From: Natronohydrobacter sp.
GTDB lineage: Bacteria; Pseudomonadota; Alphaproteobacteria; Rhodobacterales; Rhodobacteraceae
Direction of reading: 5' to 3'
Length of the DNA: 56,436 nt
Assembly (NCBI GenBank): GCA_020832555.1
Contig: JAFIEM010000009.1
Coordinates: 1-56,436, forward strand
Shown here: positions 41,911 through 51,788 of the stretch, one piece after another
Layout of the letters: each line of letters starts with the position of its first letter
Position numbering within the stretch: the stretch's first letter is position 1
Notes under the pieces: model-generated
What the model was told of the DNA's origin: nothing
Seen by the model: only the letters and a program-made list of their open reading frames with translations
The model's database searches: none
Made by a program: the position numbers and the translations under genes

Positions 41911-42673
41911 GGCATGTGGCGCGAGTATCGGGCCGGAACTGGAGCGCCGCCGTCTGGGATTCGCCGACCGTGCCGACCAGCGCGCCTATGTCGCGGCCTA
42001 TCGCGCGTTTCTTGACCAGGTATTGGCCGGGGCGGGTGCCCTGCGGTTCATCGGGTCGAGTGAGCATATCCATGCCTGGCTGGCGACGCCTGAACAAATC
42101 GCCGCGCTGGACCGGTTTCTTTGCGCGCGGTTCAGCGAGGTGCGCTATCTGCTGTATCTGCGCCCACAGGATGAGCTGATCCTGTCGAGCTATTCCGAGG
42201 CCGTGCGCCGTGGCGAGGGACAGGATTTCGAGACCTATCTGGCGCGGCATATGCGGCTGAGTCACTGGTCGCGGTTGAAGCTCTGGCATCATGTCATTGG
42301 CCGGGCGCGGTTGGAACTGCGCCTGACCAGCCCTGATGCGTTGGCAGAAGGGGATTTGCTGAGTGATTTCTGCAAGGCAGCGCAGATCGACGAAAGCGGG
42401 CTGATCCGTCCGCCGCGTGTGAATGAAGCGCTGAGCGCTGCGGAAATCGCGCTGCGACGGCGGTTGAATCGGGTATTGCCGGTGCTGGGGCGGGACGGGC
42501 AGTTACACCCGCTATACCGGATGGCATTGCATCGCTTGGGGCCGCTGATCCGGGGGCGGGCGGGGCGGCTGGCACTGTCGCAGGCGCAGCGTGCGGAAAT
42601 TATGGCGCGAAATCAGATGGATAATGAGAAAATCCGCAAGCGGTATTTTCCTGAGCGTCAAGTGCTGTTCTAG
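41744..42673 (+). CDS. Sulfotransferase-like P-loop protein
   Basis: 309-aa cytosolic protein with the 5'-phosphosulfate-loop motif of PAPS-dependent sulfotransferases near its start (IGIPKSGTSSIQ) and the downstream block RYLLYLRPQDELILSSYSEAVRRGEG (3'-phosphate Arg/Ser region). C-terminal part charged. It lies in the capsule cluster directly after a glycosyltransferase, so sulfation of the surface glycan is a plausible role. ATG at 41744; ATG at 41750 is equivalent. Convergent, with 4-bp overlap, to the next gene. Confidence 0.8.
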   Translation: MRMKALIHIGIPKSGTSSIQAYLGLNRDALAAQGLLYAPFNPQFGSQFEFAVTALEACGASIGPELERRRLGFADRADQRAYVAAYRAFLDQVLAGAGALRFIGSSEHIHAWLATPEQIAALDRFLCARFSEVRYLLYLRPQDELILSSYSEAVRRGEGQDFETYLARHMRLSHWSRLKLWHHVIGRARLELRLTSPDALAEGDLLSDFCKAAQIDESGLIRPPRVNEALSAAEIALRRRLNRVLPVLGRDGQLHPLYRMALHRLGPLIRGRAGRLALSQAQRAEIMARNQMDNEKIRKRYFPERQVLF

Positions 42674-44358
42674 ACACGTCTGCCACCGAGACAGGCGTGC
42701 AGGATCGGCCCGATCTCGGGTCCGCAAACTGGCGGCGGCAGGCCTGCGCGGCGGCGGGCCAGTCCGGCCATCAGGGCAATGCGCAGCCTGCGCAGGCGGG
42801 TGGGGGCGCAGGCCATATGGATCTGCGCCAGATGCGCGAATGCTGCGGCGCGGGCAGAGGGTGGCAGGGGGCAGAGGGTTGCGGGTGCTTCGGCGAGGCT
42901 GCGGGCCAGTGTGAGAAGCGGGATGACCGGGCGCGCTGCAAGGGTCAGGGCGGGGTCTGGCCCGATCCGGGTCACGCTGTGCAGCAGGGCGGACAGGTAG
43001 AGTGCCGCCACGAGATCGGGCAGGCGGCGCAGGTCGTCTGGCAATTCATGCAGGGCAGACCGGCGCAGCACCAGCATTGCGGGGTCAGGAGCGGCGTGGA
43101 GTTGGGTCGGAGGCATGGAAGCTGCGTTCAACTGCTGCACCCCGCTATCGTGACGCGCAGAGGCGATCACGCCATCCGCCTGATCCGCATGACCGGCTTC
43201 CAGACAGCGCAGCGCCCAGTCCGGGGCGGGGCAGTCGCCTGCACGTAGCACGGCAATCCATTGGCCTGACTGGGTGTCCTCGCGGGTCAGCAGGGCGTCG
43301 ATGGCCTGACCCGTCGTCAGGACGTGGCGTTCCCAGACCGGCAGCTGTTGCGCATCAAGTGCTTGCAGGGTCGGCCCGGCATCCGTGCCGGGGGGGGCGA
43401 GGATCAGGGTGCTCAGGCGCATCCTCGGGTCGAGGCGGGGCGCGGGCGTGGGGGCGATGTCCTGCGTGCCGGCCCGGTCCCAGACCAGCCCTGCCTCTGC
43501 CATAAGGTGGGCGGCTTCGGTCACGAAACCGGTTTTCAGGTCATCAGGGGCGGGTGGTTCCAGCCGTTCATGGATCAGCCGCGTGGCCAGTTGCGACAGG
43601 CCCTGATCGGTGTGGCGCAAGGGGCTGGCGCGGGCGATCCGGGCGACCTCTCGCAGGCGGTCGAGTTGCTGGAAGATCGCACGGTCCGCGCGGTCGGTGA
43701 TCTGGCCCGCCCGCCCGCGCCGGTAGTCATAGAGTGGCTGCGGCAGATAGCGGATGCGCCCGGATTTGCAGGCAAGGGTCCAGAAAAACGGGTGATCTTC
43801 ATAGAGTGCGCCGGGGATGAAGCGGGTCGTTTCGATAAAGTCGCGGCGATAGAGCTTGTTCCAGGCAGAGGGAAAGAGACGCGCAATCTCGCGGGCGTCG
43901 GTCAGGTCGATCCAGCGCGCGCGGTCGTTTTCCAGCTTTGCGCCATGGATGGCGGGGTGATCGACGCGGCGCCCATCGGGCCAGACAAGGGTGACGGCGC
44001 AGGCCGTCCAGTCAGCGCCGCTTTGGATCAGCGCGTTGTAATGTGCGCTCAGGAAACCAGGCGCGAACTGGTCGTCCCCGTCCAGAAATCCGATGACCGC
44101 GGCGCGTGCCGCCTCGATCCCGGTATTGCGCGCGGCGGACAGACCCTGATGCGGCTGGCGGATTACCCTGAAGCGCGGGTCATCCGCTATGGCCTGCCGG
44201 ATCGCCGTGAGGCTGTCATCGGTCGAGCCGTCATCGATGACCAGCGCTTCGAAATCGGTGAAATCCTGCGTCGTGAGCGAGGCAATGGCCGCGCCGATCT
44301 CAGCGGCGAGGTTGTGGCAGGGCAGGATGATGCTGATGGCCGGGGGTGATGCTGTCAT
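42670..44358 (-). CDS. Glycosyltransferase family 2 with long C-terminal extension
   Basis: 562 aa. N-terminal GT-A domain (ISIILPCHNLAAEI, LVIDDGSTDDS, NTGIEAARAAVIGFLDGDDQF, ALYEDHPFFW) typical of WcaA/EpsJ-type enzymes up to about residue 265. The second half (from about 290) has repeated motifs of another GT-A-like domain (LILAPPGTDAGPTL..., IAVLRAGDCPAPDWALRCLEAG), perhaps a degenerate second transferase domain. Convergent with the sulfotransferase-like gene. Likely capsule or glycan side-chain assembly. Confidence 0.85.
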   Translation of the reverse strand: MTASPPAISIILPCHNLAAEIGAAIASLTTQDFTDFEALVIDDGSTDDSLTAIRQAIADDPRFRVIRQPHQGLSAARNTGIEAARAAVIGFLDGDDQFAPGFLSAHYNALIQSGADWTACAVTLVWPDGRRVDHPAIHGAKLENDRARWIDLTDAREIARLFPSAWNKLYRRDFIETTRFIPGALYEDHPFFWTLACKSGRIRYLPQPLYDYRRGRAGQITDRADRAIFQQLDRLREVARIARASPLRHTDQGLSQLATRLIHERLEPPAPDDLKTGFVTEAAHLMAEAGLVWDRAGTQDIAPTPAPRLDPRMRLSTLILAPPGTDAGPTLQALDAQQLPVWERHVLTTGQAIDALLTREDTQSGQWIAVLRAGDCPAPDWALRCLEAGHADQADGVIASARHDSGVQQLNAASMPPTQLHAAPDPAMLVLRRSALHELPDDLRRLPDLVAALYLSALLHSVTRIGPDPALTLAARPVIPLLTLARSLAEAPATLCPLPPSARAAAFAHLAQIHMACAPTRLRRLRIALMAGLARRRAGLPPPVCGPEIGPILHACLGGRRV

Positions 44359-44373
44359 CCCCGCGCCCGGTGC

Positions 44374-44778
<405 letters not shown>

Positions 44779-44821
44779 TCACCGCAGATTGGTCATTCAC
44801 CGGTCCCTTTTTCGCCGGATT

Positions 44822-44839
44822 CCCGCAGCATGGTGCGGG
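44822..44839. other. Hairpin immediately before a possible ATG
   Basis: CCCGCA, loop, TGCGGG ends one base before the ATG at 44841; it makes that start doubtful and could belong to the promoter or leader of the small secreted protein gene. Confidence 0.4.
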
Positions 44840-44876
44840 CATGAGCAAGATAGTTTCCCAAACAGGCAGGCATGAC

Positions 44877-45323
44877 ATGGCAGGACCGGACCGAAGCCGC
44901 ATGGCGCGTGCAACTGGCCTTGCGCTGGCGGCAATCTTCTTTGCCGCCACTGCGCAGGCTGATGCAAACGCGGTCAGCCGCGCCCGAATTGATCTGGCAA
45001 GCGTCGCGCTTGCCGCGCCCGATGCGCGCCAGTGCTGGGCGCGTTATGCAAACGGTTCTGGGCAAACGCGGGGCGGCGTGATCGAGGAAGTGGCGTTTCG
45101 CGTGCCATGTCCCGAGGTGATGGGGCAGGCGTTCATGGAAACGCTGCAGCGCGCGCTGATGGCGCGGGGGTTTCTTGAAGGGCCGGTGACGGGCATGGCG
45201 GATACGCAGACCCGCGCCGCCGTACAGGCGTTTCAGCGCGCGAATGGGTTCAACAGCCCGATTCTGACACTGGAAACCGCGCAGCGGCTCGGGCTGGTCG
45301 CGATCGAGGTGACGCGCAACTGA
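44877..45323 (+). CDS. Small secreted protein with peptidoglycan-binding-like domain
   Basis: 148-aa protein (160 if the ATG at 44841 is used). Signal peptide RATGLALAAIFFAATAQADA, a central segment with two Cys (ARQCWARYAN ... FRVPCPEV) and a C-terminal PG_binding_1-like repeat (LQRALMARGFLEGPVTGMADTQTRAAVQAFQRANGF), which binds peptidoglycan in known proteins. The likely location is the periplasm. Start choice uncertain: AGGCAGG lies about eight bases before 44877. Confidence 0.75.
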   Translation: MAGPDRSRMARATGLALAAIFFAATAQADANAVSRARIDLASVALAAPDARQCWARYANGSGQTRGGVIEEVAFRVPCPEVMGQAFMETLQRALMARGFLEGPVTGMADTQTRAAVQAFQRANGFNSPILTLETAQRLGLVAIEVTRN

Positions 45324-45482
45324 TATCCGGGAGGGTGCGCGCGCCTGATATGTCAGAAGCGCCCGCTCATGGCCCACCCGCCCGCCCATGCCATTCGCGG
45401 GCGCTGCCCGGCAAAGCCGGGCGTGAGAGGCTTTGAACGGGCGCTGAGGTTTTGCTCCGTGGTATTCCGGGTAGAAATGCAG

Positions 45483-45510
45483 ACGCGCGCCCGGTTGGGG
45501 CGCGCGTTTT
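45483..45510 (+). terminator. Rho-independent terminator
   Basis: ACGCGCGCCC, loop GGTTG, GGGCGCGCGT, then TTT. Ends the small secreted protein gene on the plus strand, in the gap to the convergent degP. Confidence 0.8.
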
Positions 45511-45534
45511 CAATTGTTGCGAAAGGAGGGCGGA

Positions 45535-47004
45535 TCAGAGGCCAAGGGCCACGAAACGCGGATCCCCGCCCCGGCGCAGCAGGATCAGGAGCGAGCGGCG
45601 GCCCGCTTCGCGGGCTTCCTCGGCGCGGGCTTCGATATCCGCGACGGTCGCCACCGGCTGCTGGTTGGCTTCGGTGATCAGATCGCCGACCTCGATGCCT
45701 TTGCGAGCGGCGTCGCTGTCTTCCTCGACCTGACGCACGACAAGGCCGTTCATGCCCGGCGCGAGGTTCATCTCCTCACGCAGCGCGTCACTCAGCGGCT
45801 GCAGTTCCATCCCGAGGAAAGAGGACGGCTCTGGCGGGGTTGCCGCACTCGGCGCAGGGGCCAGAGAGCCTGCGGCTTCGGCCAGTTCGCGCTGACCGAG
45901 CACTACGCTCAGGGTGATCTCTTCGCCGCCACGGAACACGATGACATCCACATCCACGCCGACACCGGCATCGGCCACGCGCCGCACCAGCATCCGCGTG
46001 TCGCGCACCGGACCACCGTCGAAACGCAGGATCACATCACCTGCCTGCATCCCGGCATCGCGCGAGGGGCCTTCCATGACATCTGTGACCATGGCCCCCT
46101 CGGCGCGCTCAAGCCCGATGGCTTCGGCCATTTCCTCGGTCACGTCCTGAATGCGCACACCCAGCCAGCCGCGCCGGGTCGAGCCATAGGTCAGAAGCTG
46201 GTCCACGACATTCGTCGCCACTTCGGAGGACATGGCAAAGCCGATCCCGATCGAGCCGCCGGTGGGCGACAGGATCGCCGTGTTCACGCCGATCACTTCA
46301 CCTGCCATGTTGAACAGCGGGCCGCCGGAATTGCCGCGGTTGATGGCGGCGTCGGTCTGGATGTAATCGTCGAAATTGCCTTGCAGCGCGCGACCACGGG
46401 CCGAGATGATCCCGGCGCTGACCGAGAAGCCCTGTCCCAGGGGGTTGCCGACCGCGATAACCCAGTCACCGACGCGCGCGGCCTCGGAATCGCCCCATGG
46501 TACATGCGGCAGCGGGCTGTCATGAGTGACTTTCAGCAGCGCAATATCGGTGGCGGGATCGGTGCCGATCAGTTCGGCCTGCAGTTCCAGACCGGAATAG
46601 AATTCGATGCGGATTTCATCCGCGCCCTCGATGACGTGGTTATTGGTCACGATGAACCCGTCTTCCGAGATCACGAACCCCGAGCCCAGCGCCTGATTGC
46701 GGCGTGGCCGGTTGGGGCGCTCACCTTGCGGTCCGTCAAAGAAATCGCGGAAGAAATCTTCGAAAGGCGAGCCTTCGGGCAGGCGGGGGCCGCCGTCAAG
46801 CCGAGCGGCGACGGTGGTTGTGGTCGTGATGTTCACCACGGCCGGGCTGACGCGTTCGGCCAGATCGGCGAAGCTTTCGGGACGCGCGGGTTGCGCCTGT
46901 GCAACTGTCACCAGCGCAAAGGCAAATGCGAGTGCCAGGCCCATGACCCGCATGATCTGCGCGACATCGGGGCGGGGATGCCGCATGGAAATGGCATAAG
47001 ACAT
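45535..47004 (-). CDS. DegP/DegQ-type periplasmic serine protease
   Basis: Secreted trypsin-like protease and chaperone of the cell envelope. 489 aa: signal peptide (to about AQAQPARPES), protease domain with His in TNNHVIEGAD, Asp in DIALLKV and Ser in GNSGGP, then two PDZ domains (LGVRIQDVTEEMAEAIGL; second near the C-terminus with GDLITEANQQPV). ATG 47004 follows AGGAGAG. It is downstream of hflKC on the same strand, a frequent envelope-quality-control neighbourhood. Confidence 0.93.
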   Translation of the reverse strand: MSYAISMRHPRPDVAQIMRVMGLALAFAFALVTVAQAQPARPESFADLAERVSPAVVNITTTTTVAARLDGGPRLPEGSPFEDFFRDFFDGPQGERPNRPRRNQALGSGFVISEDGFIVTNNHVIEGADEIRIEFYSGLELQAELIGTDPATDIALLKVTHDSPLPHVPWGDSEAARVGDWVIAVGNPLGQGFSVSAGIISARGRALQGNFDDYIQTDAAINRGNSGGPLFNMAGEVIGVNTAILSPTGGSIGIGFAMSSEVATNVVDQLLTYGSTRRGWLGVRIQDVTEEMAEAIGLERAEGAMVTDVMEGPSRDAGMQAGDVILRFDGGPVRDTRMLVRRVADAGVGVDVDVIVFRGGEEITLSVVLGQRELAEAAGSLAPAPSAATPPEPSSFLGMELQPLSDALREEMNLAPGMNGLVVRQVEEDSDAARKGIEVGDLITEANQQPVATVADIEARAEEAREAGRRSLLILLRRGGDPRFVALGL

Positions 47005-47144
47005 TTCTGTTCTCTCCTGTTCATGGTGGCCCGCGGGGCGGGCACAGCCCTTATGTGCCCAATCTATGCGCGCCTTGGTCAAACGCAATTTGTGAAACAC
47101 AGTCTCAACCAGACGTGAAACGCTGTCATCGCGGTTTTCTGGCT

Positions 47145-47348
47145 TCAGGGGCTGCCGAGCATCCGCGCGAGCGTGATCAGCAGCACGCCCGCGACCAGTG
47201 CAAGAACCCCGATCAGGCGGCGGGCGTCAATGGGCATCTCGGCCAGCATCCGCAGGATATCGTCCAGACGACGAGGGGCCAGTGCAAAGACCAGCCCCTC
47301 GAATATCAGCACCAGCCCAAGGGCCAGAATGATGGTTTGCGCGCTCAC
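47145..47348 (-). CDS. YjeT-like (DUF2065) small membrane protein
   Basis: 67 aa with two membrane segments (ILALGLVLIFEGLVFAL and RLIGVLALVAGVLLITLARML) and the APRRLDDILRMLAEMP linker, the pattern of the DUF2065/YjeT family next to hflC. Function unknown. Directly abuts hflC. Confidence 0.85.
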   Translation of the reverse strand: MSAQTIILALGLVLIFEGLVFALAPRRLDDILRMLAEMPIDARRLIGVLALVAGVLLITLARMLGSP

Positions 47349-48353
47349 CTAGTTGCCAATGATCGCTTCCAGTTCGCGCACCGCGTCAGGTTCTGACGAA
47401 TCCGGCTCGGGCGCGCGTTGAAGCAGCATATCCGGGTCTTCGGCCAGTCGCTGCGCGGCATCGCGGACCGAGGCCAGCACATCGTCGCCGATCCCGTCAG
47501 AGCGCAGGAAGGCGAAGAATTCGCTGTCCGGGCGCAGCACCATCGTTGCGTTATCCCCGCGCAGCGCGCGCTCATAGCTTTGCATCGAGCGGGTGAAAGC
47601 GAAGAATTCGGGGTCAAGGTTGAAGGCTTCGGCATAGACGCGGTTGCGTTCTGCGTCAGCTTCACCCCGGATGATCTCTGCTTCGCGGCGCGAGGCCGAG
47701 ACCAGTTCGATCACCGTCCGGTCGGCCAGCGCGCGCACGCGCTGCGCGGCCTCATTCCCGCGCGCACGCTCGTCGGCGGCTTCGCGTTCACGTTCGGCGC
47801 GCATCCGGGCGAAGGTCGCTTCAAGGTTCTCGCGCGGCAGGTCGGTGCGGGTCAGGCGCACGTCGATCACCTCGATCCCCAGCGTCAGCGCCTCGCGCCG
47901 CGCCAGTTCGCGGATGCGGTTCATCAGCGCGGTCCGGTCTTCGGACAACACAGTGGTCGAGGGGACCGAACCCAGCACTTCGCGGATGGCGGCATTCATG
48001 ATGCGGTCCATCCGGCCCTGTGCAGCGCGCACCCCGTCCACCCCCACGGCTTCGCGGAAGCGACGCACATCGGCCAGACGCCAGCGCAGGAAGGCGTCAA
48101 CCACAAGGCGACGGTCATCGAGCGGCGTGACTTCGAGCGGCTGGGTCTGAAGGCCCAGAATCCGCGCGTCATAGCGCACCACTTCCTGAATGAAGGGGAT
48201 CTTGAAGCCCAGACCCGGTTCGGTGATTTCCTGTTTCACCTGACCGAATTGCAGCACCAGAACGTTTTCGCGCTCATCCACGATGAAGAGTGCCGAGAAA
48301 GCAGTGACGACGGCCACCACGAGCACAGGCAGAAGAAAACCTGCTTTTTTCAT
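47349..48353 (-). CDS. hflC: HflC, modulator of FtsH
   Basis: SPFH/prohibitin-family subunit of the HflKC complex that surrounds FtsH in the inner membrane. 334 aa: N-terminal anchor (FLLPVLVVAVVTAFSALFIV), SPFH domain (ENVLVLQFGQVKQEITEPGLGFKIPF), coiled-coil EREAADERARGNEAAQRVRALAD, and C-terminal region with LRSDGIGDDVLASV. Starts at the ATG overlapping the hflK stop. Confidence 0.94.
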   Translation of the reverse strand: MKKAGFLLPVLVVAVVTAFSALFIVDERENVLVLQFGQVKQEITEPGLGFKIPFIQEVVRYDARILGLQTQPLEVTPLDDRRLVVDAFLRWRLADVRRFREAVGVDGVRAAQGRMDRIMNAAIREVLGSVPSTTVLSEDRTALMNRIRELARREALTLGIEVIDVRLTRTDLPRENLEATFARMRAEREREAADERARGNEAAQRVRALADRTVIELVSASRREAEIIRGEADAERNRVYAEAFNLDPEFFAFTRSMQSYERALRGDNATMVLRPDSEFFAFLRSDGIGDDVLASVRDAAQRLAEDPDMLLQRAPEPDSSEPDAVRELEAIIGN

Positions 48354-49480
48354 CAGTTGGCCCCCCGCTGGCGTTGCAGTTGATCGAGCGGCAGGAAGGG
48401 CAGGACGCCACTGCTGCCCCCTTCACCGGTCGCGGTTACATTGTCGAGAATGGTCAGGTTCATGCCGCCCAGCACCTTCTCCATGGTTTCCAGATACATC
48501 CGGCGGCGGGTCACTTCCGGCGCGTTCACATATTCGGAATAGACCGAGACGAAGCGCGCGGCTTCACCTTGGGCATTGTTGACGACTTCAGCGCGGTAGG
48601 CTTCGGCTTCCTCCTGAAGCTGGGCGGCCTGACCACGGGCTTGCGCCAGAACGCGGTTCGCATAGGCGTCAGCTTCGCGTTCCAGTCGGTCACGTTCCTG
48701 ACGCGCGGTCTGCACGTCGCGGAAAGCGTTGATCACCTGTTCGGGCGGATCAGCCTTGTCGAAGTTGACCCGGATCACGTTGATGCCCGACTCGTAGCTG
48801 TCGAGCAATTCCTGCACAGCGGCGCGCAGGTCAGCCGCAATGGCACCACGATCCCGGTTGAGAATCGGGGAAAGTTCGGTCCGGGCGATAATGTCGCGCA
48901 TCGCGGATTCGGATGCGGCGCGCACGGTTTCGCGCGGGTCAGCCAGATTGAACAGCAGGCGCGCCGGATCGGTCACGTTCCAGACCACCTGAAACTCGAT
49001 ATCGACCACGGCTTCGTCGCGGGTCAGCATCAGGCCAGTATCAAGCGCCGAACGGCCAGTGCCGACTTCGGTCACGCGTTCCGTTGTCACCTGCACCACC
49101 TCATGCGACACCACAGGCCAGGGCGCGAAGTTCAGACCGGGATTGCCGGTCTTGTAATACTGGCCGAACAGCAGTTCGACCGAGCGCTCTTCGGGGCGCA
49201 CGGTGTAGAAGGATGCAAAAGCCCACATCGCCACCAGAGCGACCAGACCCAGCAGGACGCCGCGCTTGGAAAAGCCCGGACCACCCGTGCCACGGCCATT
49301 CTGGCCGCCGCCGCCGCCGCCCATCAGGACGCGGAGTTGTTCCTGGCCCTTTTTGACGATCTCGTCGATTTCAGGGATCTGGGATTGTCCGTCTCCGCGA
49401 TTCCCCCCACCACTTCCCCGGTTGCCACCGCCGCGATTACCGCCGCCGCCGCCCCAGGGTCCGCCATTGTTGCCAGACAT
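48353..49480 (-). CDS. hflK: HflK, modulator of FtsH
   Basis: Partner of HflC, 375 aa. Gly/Asn-rich cytoplasmic N-terminus (MSGNNGGPWGGGGGNRGGG), membrane anchor (GVLLGLVALVAMWAFASFYTV), SPFH domain (EERSVELLFGQYYKTGNPGLNF), coiled coil (ERDRLEREADAYANRVLAQARGQAAQLQEEAEA). ATG 49480 was chosen over an upstream in-frame start because the family begins with the Gly-rich tract and GGAGA lies before it. ATGA overlap with hflC. Confidence 0.94.
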   Translation of the reverse strand: MSGNNGGPWGGGGGNRGGGNRGSGGGNRGDGQSQIPEIDEIVKKGQEQLRVLMGGGGGGQNGRGTGGPGFSKRGVLLGLVALVAMWAFASFYTVRPEERSVELLFGQYYKTGNPGLNFAPWPVVSHEVVQVTTERVTEVGTGRSALDTGLMLTRDEAVVDIEFQVVWNVTDPARLLFNLADPRETVRAASESAMRDIIARTELSPILNRDRGAIAADLRAAVQELLDSYESGINVIRVNFDKADPPEQVINAFRDVQTARQERDRLEREADAYANRVLAQARGQAAQLQEEAEAYRAEVVNNAQGEAARFVSVYSEYVNAPEVTRRRMYLETMEKVLGGMNLTILDNVTATGEGGSSGVLPFLPLDQLQRQRGAN

Positions 49481-49546
49481 CCGGTCTCCATCCTTGTTAT
49501 CGTCATTTGCTCTCAAAATTGGGCCTTGGCCCGTCGAAATCAACCC

Positions 49547-50911
49547 TTATCCGTCATGGGTGCGGGTGACTGTCCGCATTGTGACCAGCTCCTCGGCCAT
49601 GGTCGGATGCACCGCCAGCGTGCGGTCGAAATCTGCCTTGGTTGCGCCCATCGCAATCGCGACCGCCGCAAGCTGGATCATTTCGCCCGACTGATCCGCG
49701 ACGATATGACACCCTAGCACCTTCTCGGTCCTGGCGCACACGATCAGTTTCATCAAGACCCGTTCGGCGCGCCCGATGAAGGCGGTGCGCATCGGGCGGA
49801 AGGCGGTGGCATAGACATGCACTGGCCCTGCTGCGCGGGCGTCTTCCTCGCTCAGCCCGACAGTGCCGAATTCAGGCTGGGTGAATACGGCCGTCGGGAT
49901 CAGGCTGTGATCGAATGTCGTCGGTTTGCCGCCGAAGATCGTATCGGCAAAGGCATGGCCTTCGCGGATCGCGACCGGGGTCAGATTCGCGCGATCCGTC
50001 ACATCACCCACGGCAAAGATCGACGGGATCGCGGTCTGGCTGTAGTCATCGACCGGGATCGCGCCATTGGGCTTCAGGTCTATCCCCAGAGCCTCCAGCC
50101 CCAGACCTGCCGTGTTGGGTTTGCGCCCGGTCGCAAAAAGGATCGCGTCATAGCGGGCATCATGGCCGGTGGTGGCCTTGACCAGATAGCCGGTGCCGTC
50201 GCGGGTGATGTCCTTGACATCGGTGCCCAGATGCAGCTTCACACCGTTTTCGCACATCTGATCGGCGATATGGCCGCGCGCTTCCTCGTCAAAGCCGCGC
50301 AGGATCTGCGCGCCGCGATAGAATTGCGTGGTTTTCACACCCAGCCCGTTGAAAATGCAGGAAAATTCCGACGCGATATAGCCACCACCCACGATCAGGA
50401 TCGAGCCGGGCAGCGCGTCCATCCCGAACACCTCGTTTGAGGTCATCGCCCCCAGCCCCTGCCATTTTTCCGGCACCACGGGCCAGCCCCCGGTCGCGAT
50501 CAGGATATGTTTGGCGCTGACGGTCTGGCCATCCGCAAGGCGGACCTCATGCGGGCCGTCAACTGTCGCGCGGCAATCATGGATGGTGACGCCCGCACGG
50601 TCCAACCCGCTGCGATAAGCGGCCTCCAGGCGCGACAATTCGCTTTCCAGCCGTGTGCGGAAGGCGGGCCAGTCGAAATCGCCGATCTGGGCGTCCCAGC
50701 CGTAATCCTGTGCTTCGGCCACCGCACCGGGAAAGCTGGACGCAAAGACCATCAGTTTCTTGGGCACACAGCCGCGAATGACGCAGGTGCCGCCCATGCG
50801 TGATTCCTCGGCCAGTGCGACGCGCGCGCCATATTGGCTGGCTGCGATCCGCGCTGCGCGCACGCCGCCCGAGCCACCGCCAATCACGAAAAGATCGAAA
50901 TCAAACGCCAT
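49547..50911 (-). CDS. gor: Glutathione-disulfide reductase
   Basis: FAD- and NADPH-dependent enzyme that keeps glutathione reduced in the cytosol. 454 aa: FAD-binding GGGSGGVRAARIAA, redox disulfide GGTCVIRGCVPKK, NADPH domain GGGYIASEF, and the C-terminal HPTMAEELVTMR with the active-site His–Glu. The CxxxxC spacing with ..IRGCVPKK is that of glutathione reductases. ATG 50911 selected; GAGGG precedes it. Confidence 0.93.
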   Translation of the reverse strand: MAFDFDLFVIGGGSGGVRAARIAASQYGARVALAEESRMGGTCVIRGCVPKKLMVFASSFPGAVAEAQDYGWDAQIGDFDWPAFRTRLESELSRLEAAYRSGLDRAGVTIHDCRATVDGPHEVRLADGQTVSAKHILIATGGWPVVPEKWQGLGAMTSNEVFGMDALPGSILIVGGGYIASEFSCIFNGLGVKTTQFYRGAQILRGFDEEARGHIADQMCENGVKLHLGTDVKDITRDGTGYLVKATTGHDARYDAILFATGRKPNTAGLGLEALGIDLKPNGAIPVDDYSQTAIPSIFAVGDVTDRANLTPVAIREGHAFADTIFGGKPTTFDHSLIPTAVFTQPEFGTVGLSEEDARAAGPVHVYATAFRPMRTAFIGRAERVLMKLIVCARTEKVLGCHIVADQSGEMIQLAAVAIAMGATKADFDRTLAVHPTMAEELVTMRTVTRTHDG

Positions 50912-50918
50912 GCTGCCC

Positions 50919-51707
50919 TCAGAGGTCCATGAAAATGTTGCGGGCCTCATCCAGATCGACCTGTCTTATGCTGGATTCCGGCGTGCCCGTGGTCAGGTCG
51001 CGCAATTCAACCGTGCCATTGGCATGGCCGATCACCACCTGATCGGCGATATCGACGAACAGCCCGTTTTCGACCACGCCCGGCACCTGATTGAGCACCA
51101 ACGAAAGCTGCCGCGCATTGCCGATCCGCCCCAGCGCAAGATCCAGGATGTAATTCCCCTCATCCGTGACATAGGGTTGGGTGCCATTCATGCGCAGGCT
51201 GGACTGGCGGCCCATCACATCCATCGAGGCGAGCACTTCCTCGACCAGCGCCTTGGTGGCGGGCCAGCCGAAAGGGATCACCTCGATCGGCAGGGGGAAG
51301 GCGCCGAGCGTTTTGACTTCCTTGGCCGCATCCGTGATCACGATCATCTGGTCCGAGGCCGTGGCCACGATCTTTTCCTGCAAAAGCGCGCCGCCGCCGC
51401 CCTTGATCAGCGTCAGTTCCGCGTCGAATTCGTCCGCGCCGTCAATGGTCAGATCGAGCCAGCGCGCTTCATCAAGCGAGACCACATTGATTCCCACTTC
51501 GCGGGCAAGCTGCGCCGTGCGGGCCGAGGTCGGCACGGCAATGATGCGCAAGCCGTCCTGCCGGACCCGCGCGCCCAGACGGCGCACCATCCATGCGGCG
51601 GTCGAGCCCGTGCCCAGGCCCACGCGCATCCCGTCCTGAACGAATTCGGCGGCGCAATGGGCGCTTGCGTATTTGGCGCGGTCGATGGGGGTCAAGTCAC
51701 TGGTCAT
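50919..51707 (-). CDS. rpiA: Ribose-5-phosphate isomerase A
   Basis: Interconverts ribose-5-phosphate and ribulose-5-phosphate in the pentose phosphate and Calvin pathways. 262 aa, family RpiA: GLGTGSTAAWMVRRLG, DGADEFD (catalytic Asp), KGGGGALLQEKIV (catalytic Glu region). 8 bp upstream of gor on the same strand. Confidence 0.95.
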   Translation of the reverse strand: MTSDLTPIDRAKYASAHCAAEFVQDGMRVGLGTGSTAAWMVRRLGARVRQDGLRIIAVPTSARTAQLAREVGINVVSLDEARWLDLTIDGADEFDAELTLIKGGGGALLQEKIVATASDQMIVITDAAKEVKTLGAFPLPIEVIPFGWPATKALVEEVLASMDVMGRQSSLRMNGTQPYVTDEGNYILDLALGRIGNARQLSLVLNQVPGVVENGLFVDIADQVVIGHANGTVELRDLTTGTPESSIRQVDLDEARNIFMDL

Positions 51708-51788
51708 CGCAGGCCCTTTGTCTGGCTCGCGCGTGTTATAGGCGGAGTCTGCCCTTGGACGAAAGGCGAAAAACAGAAGAAACCTGCC

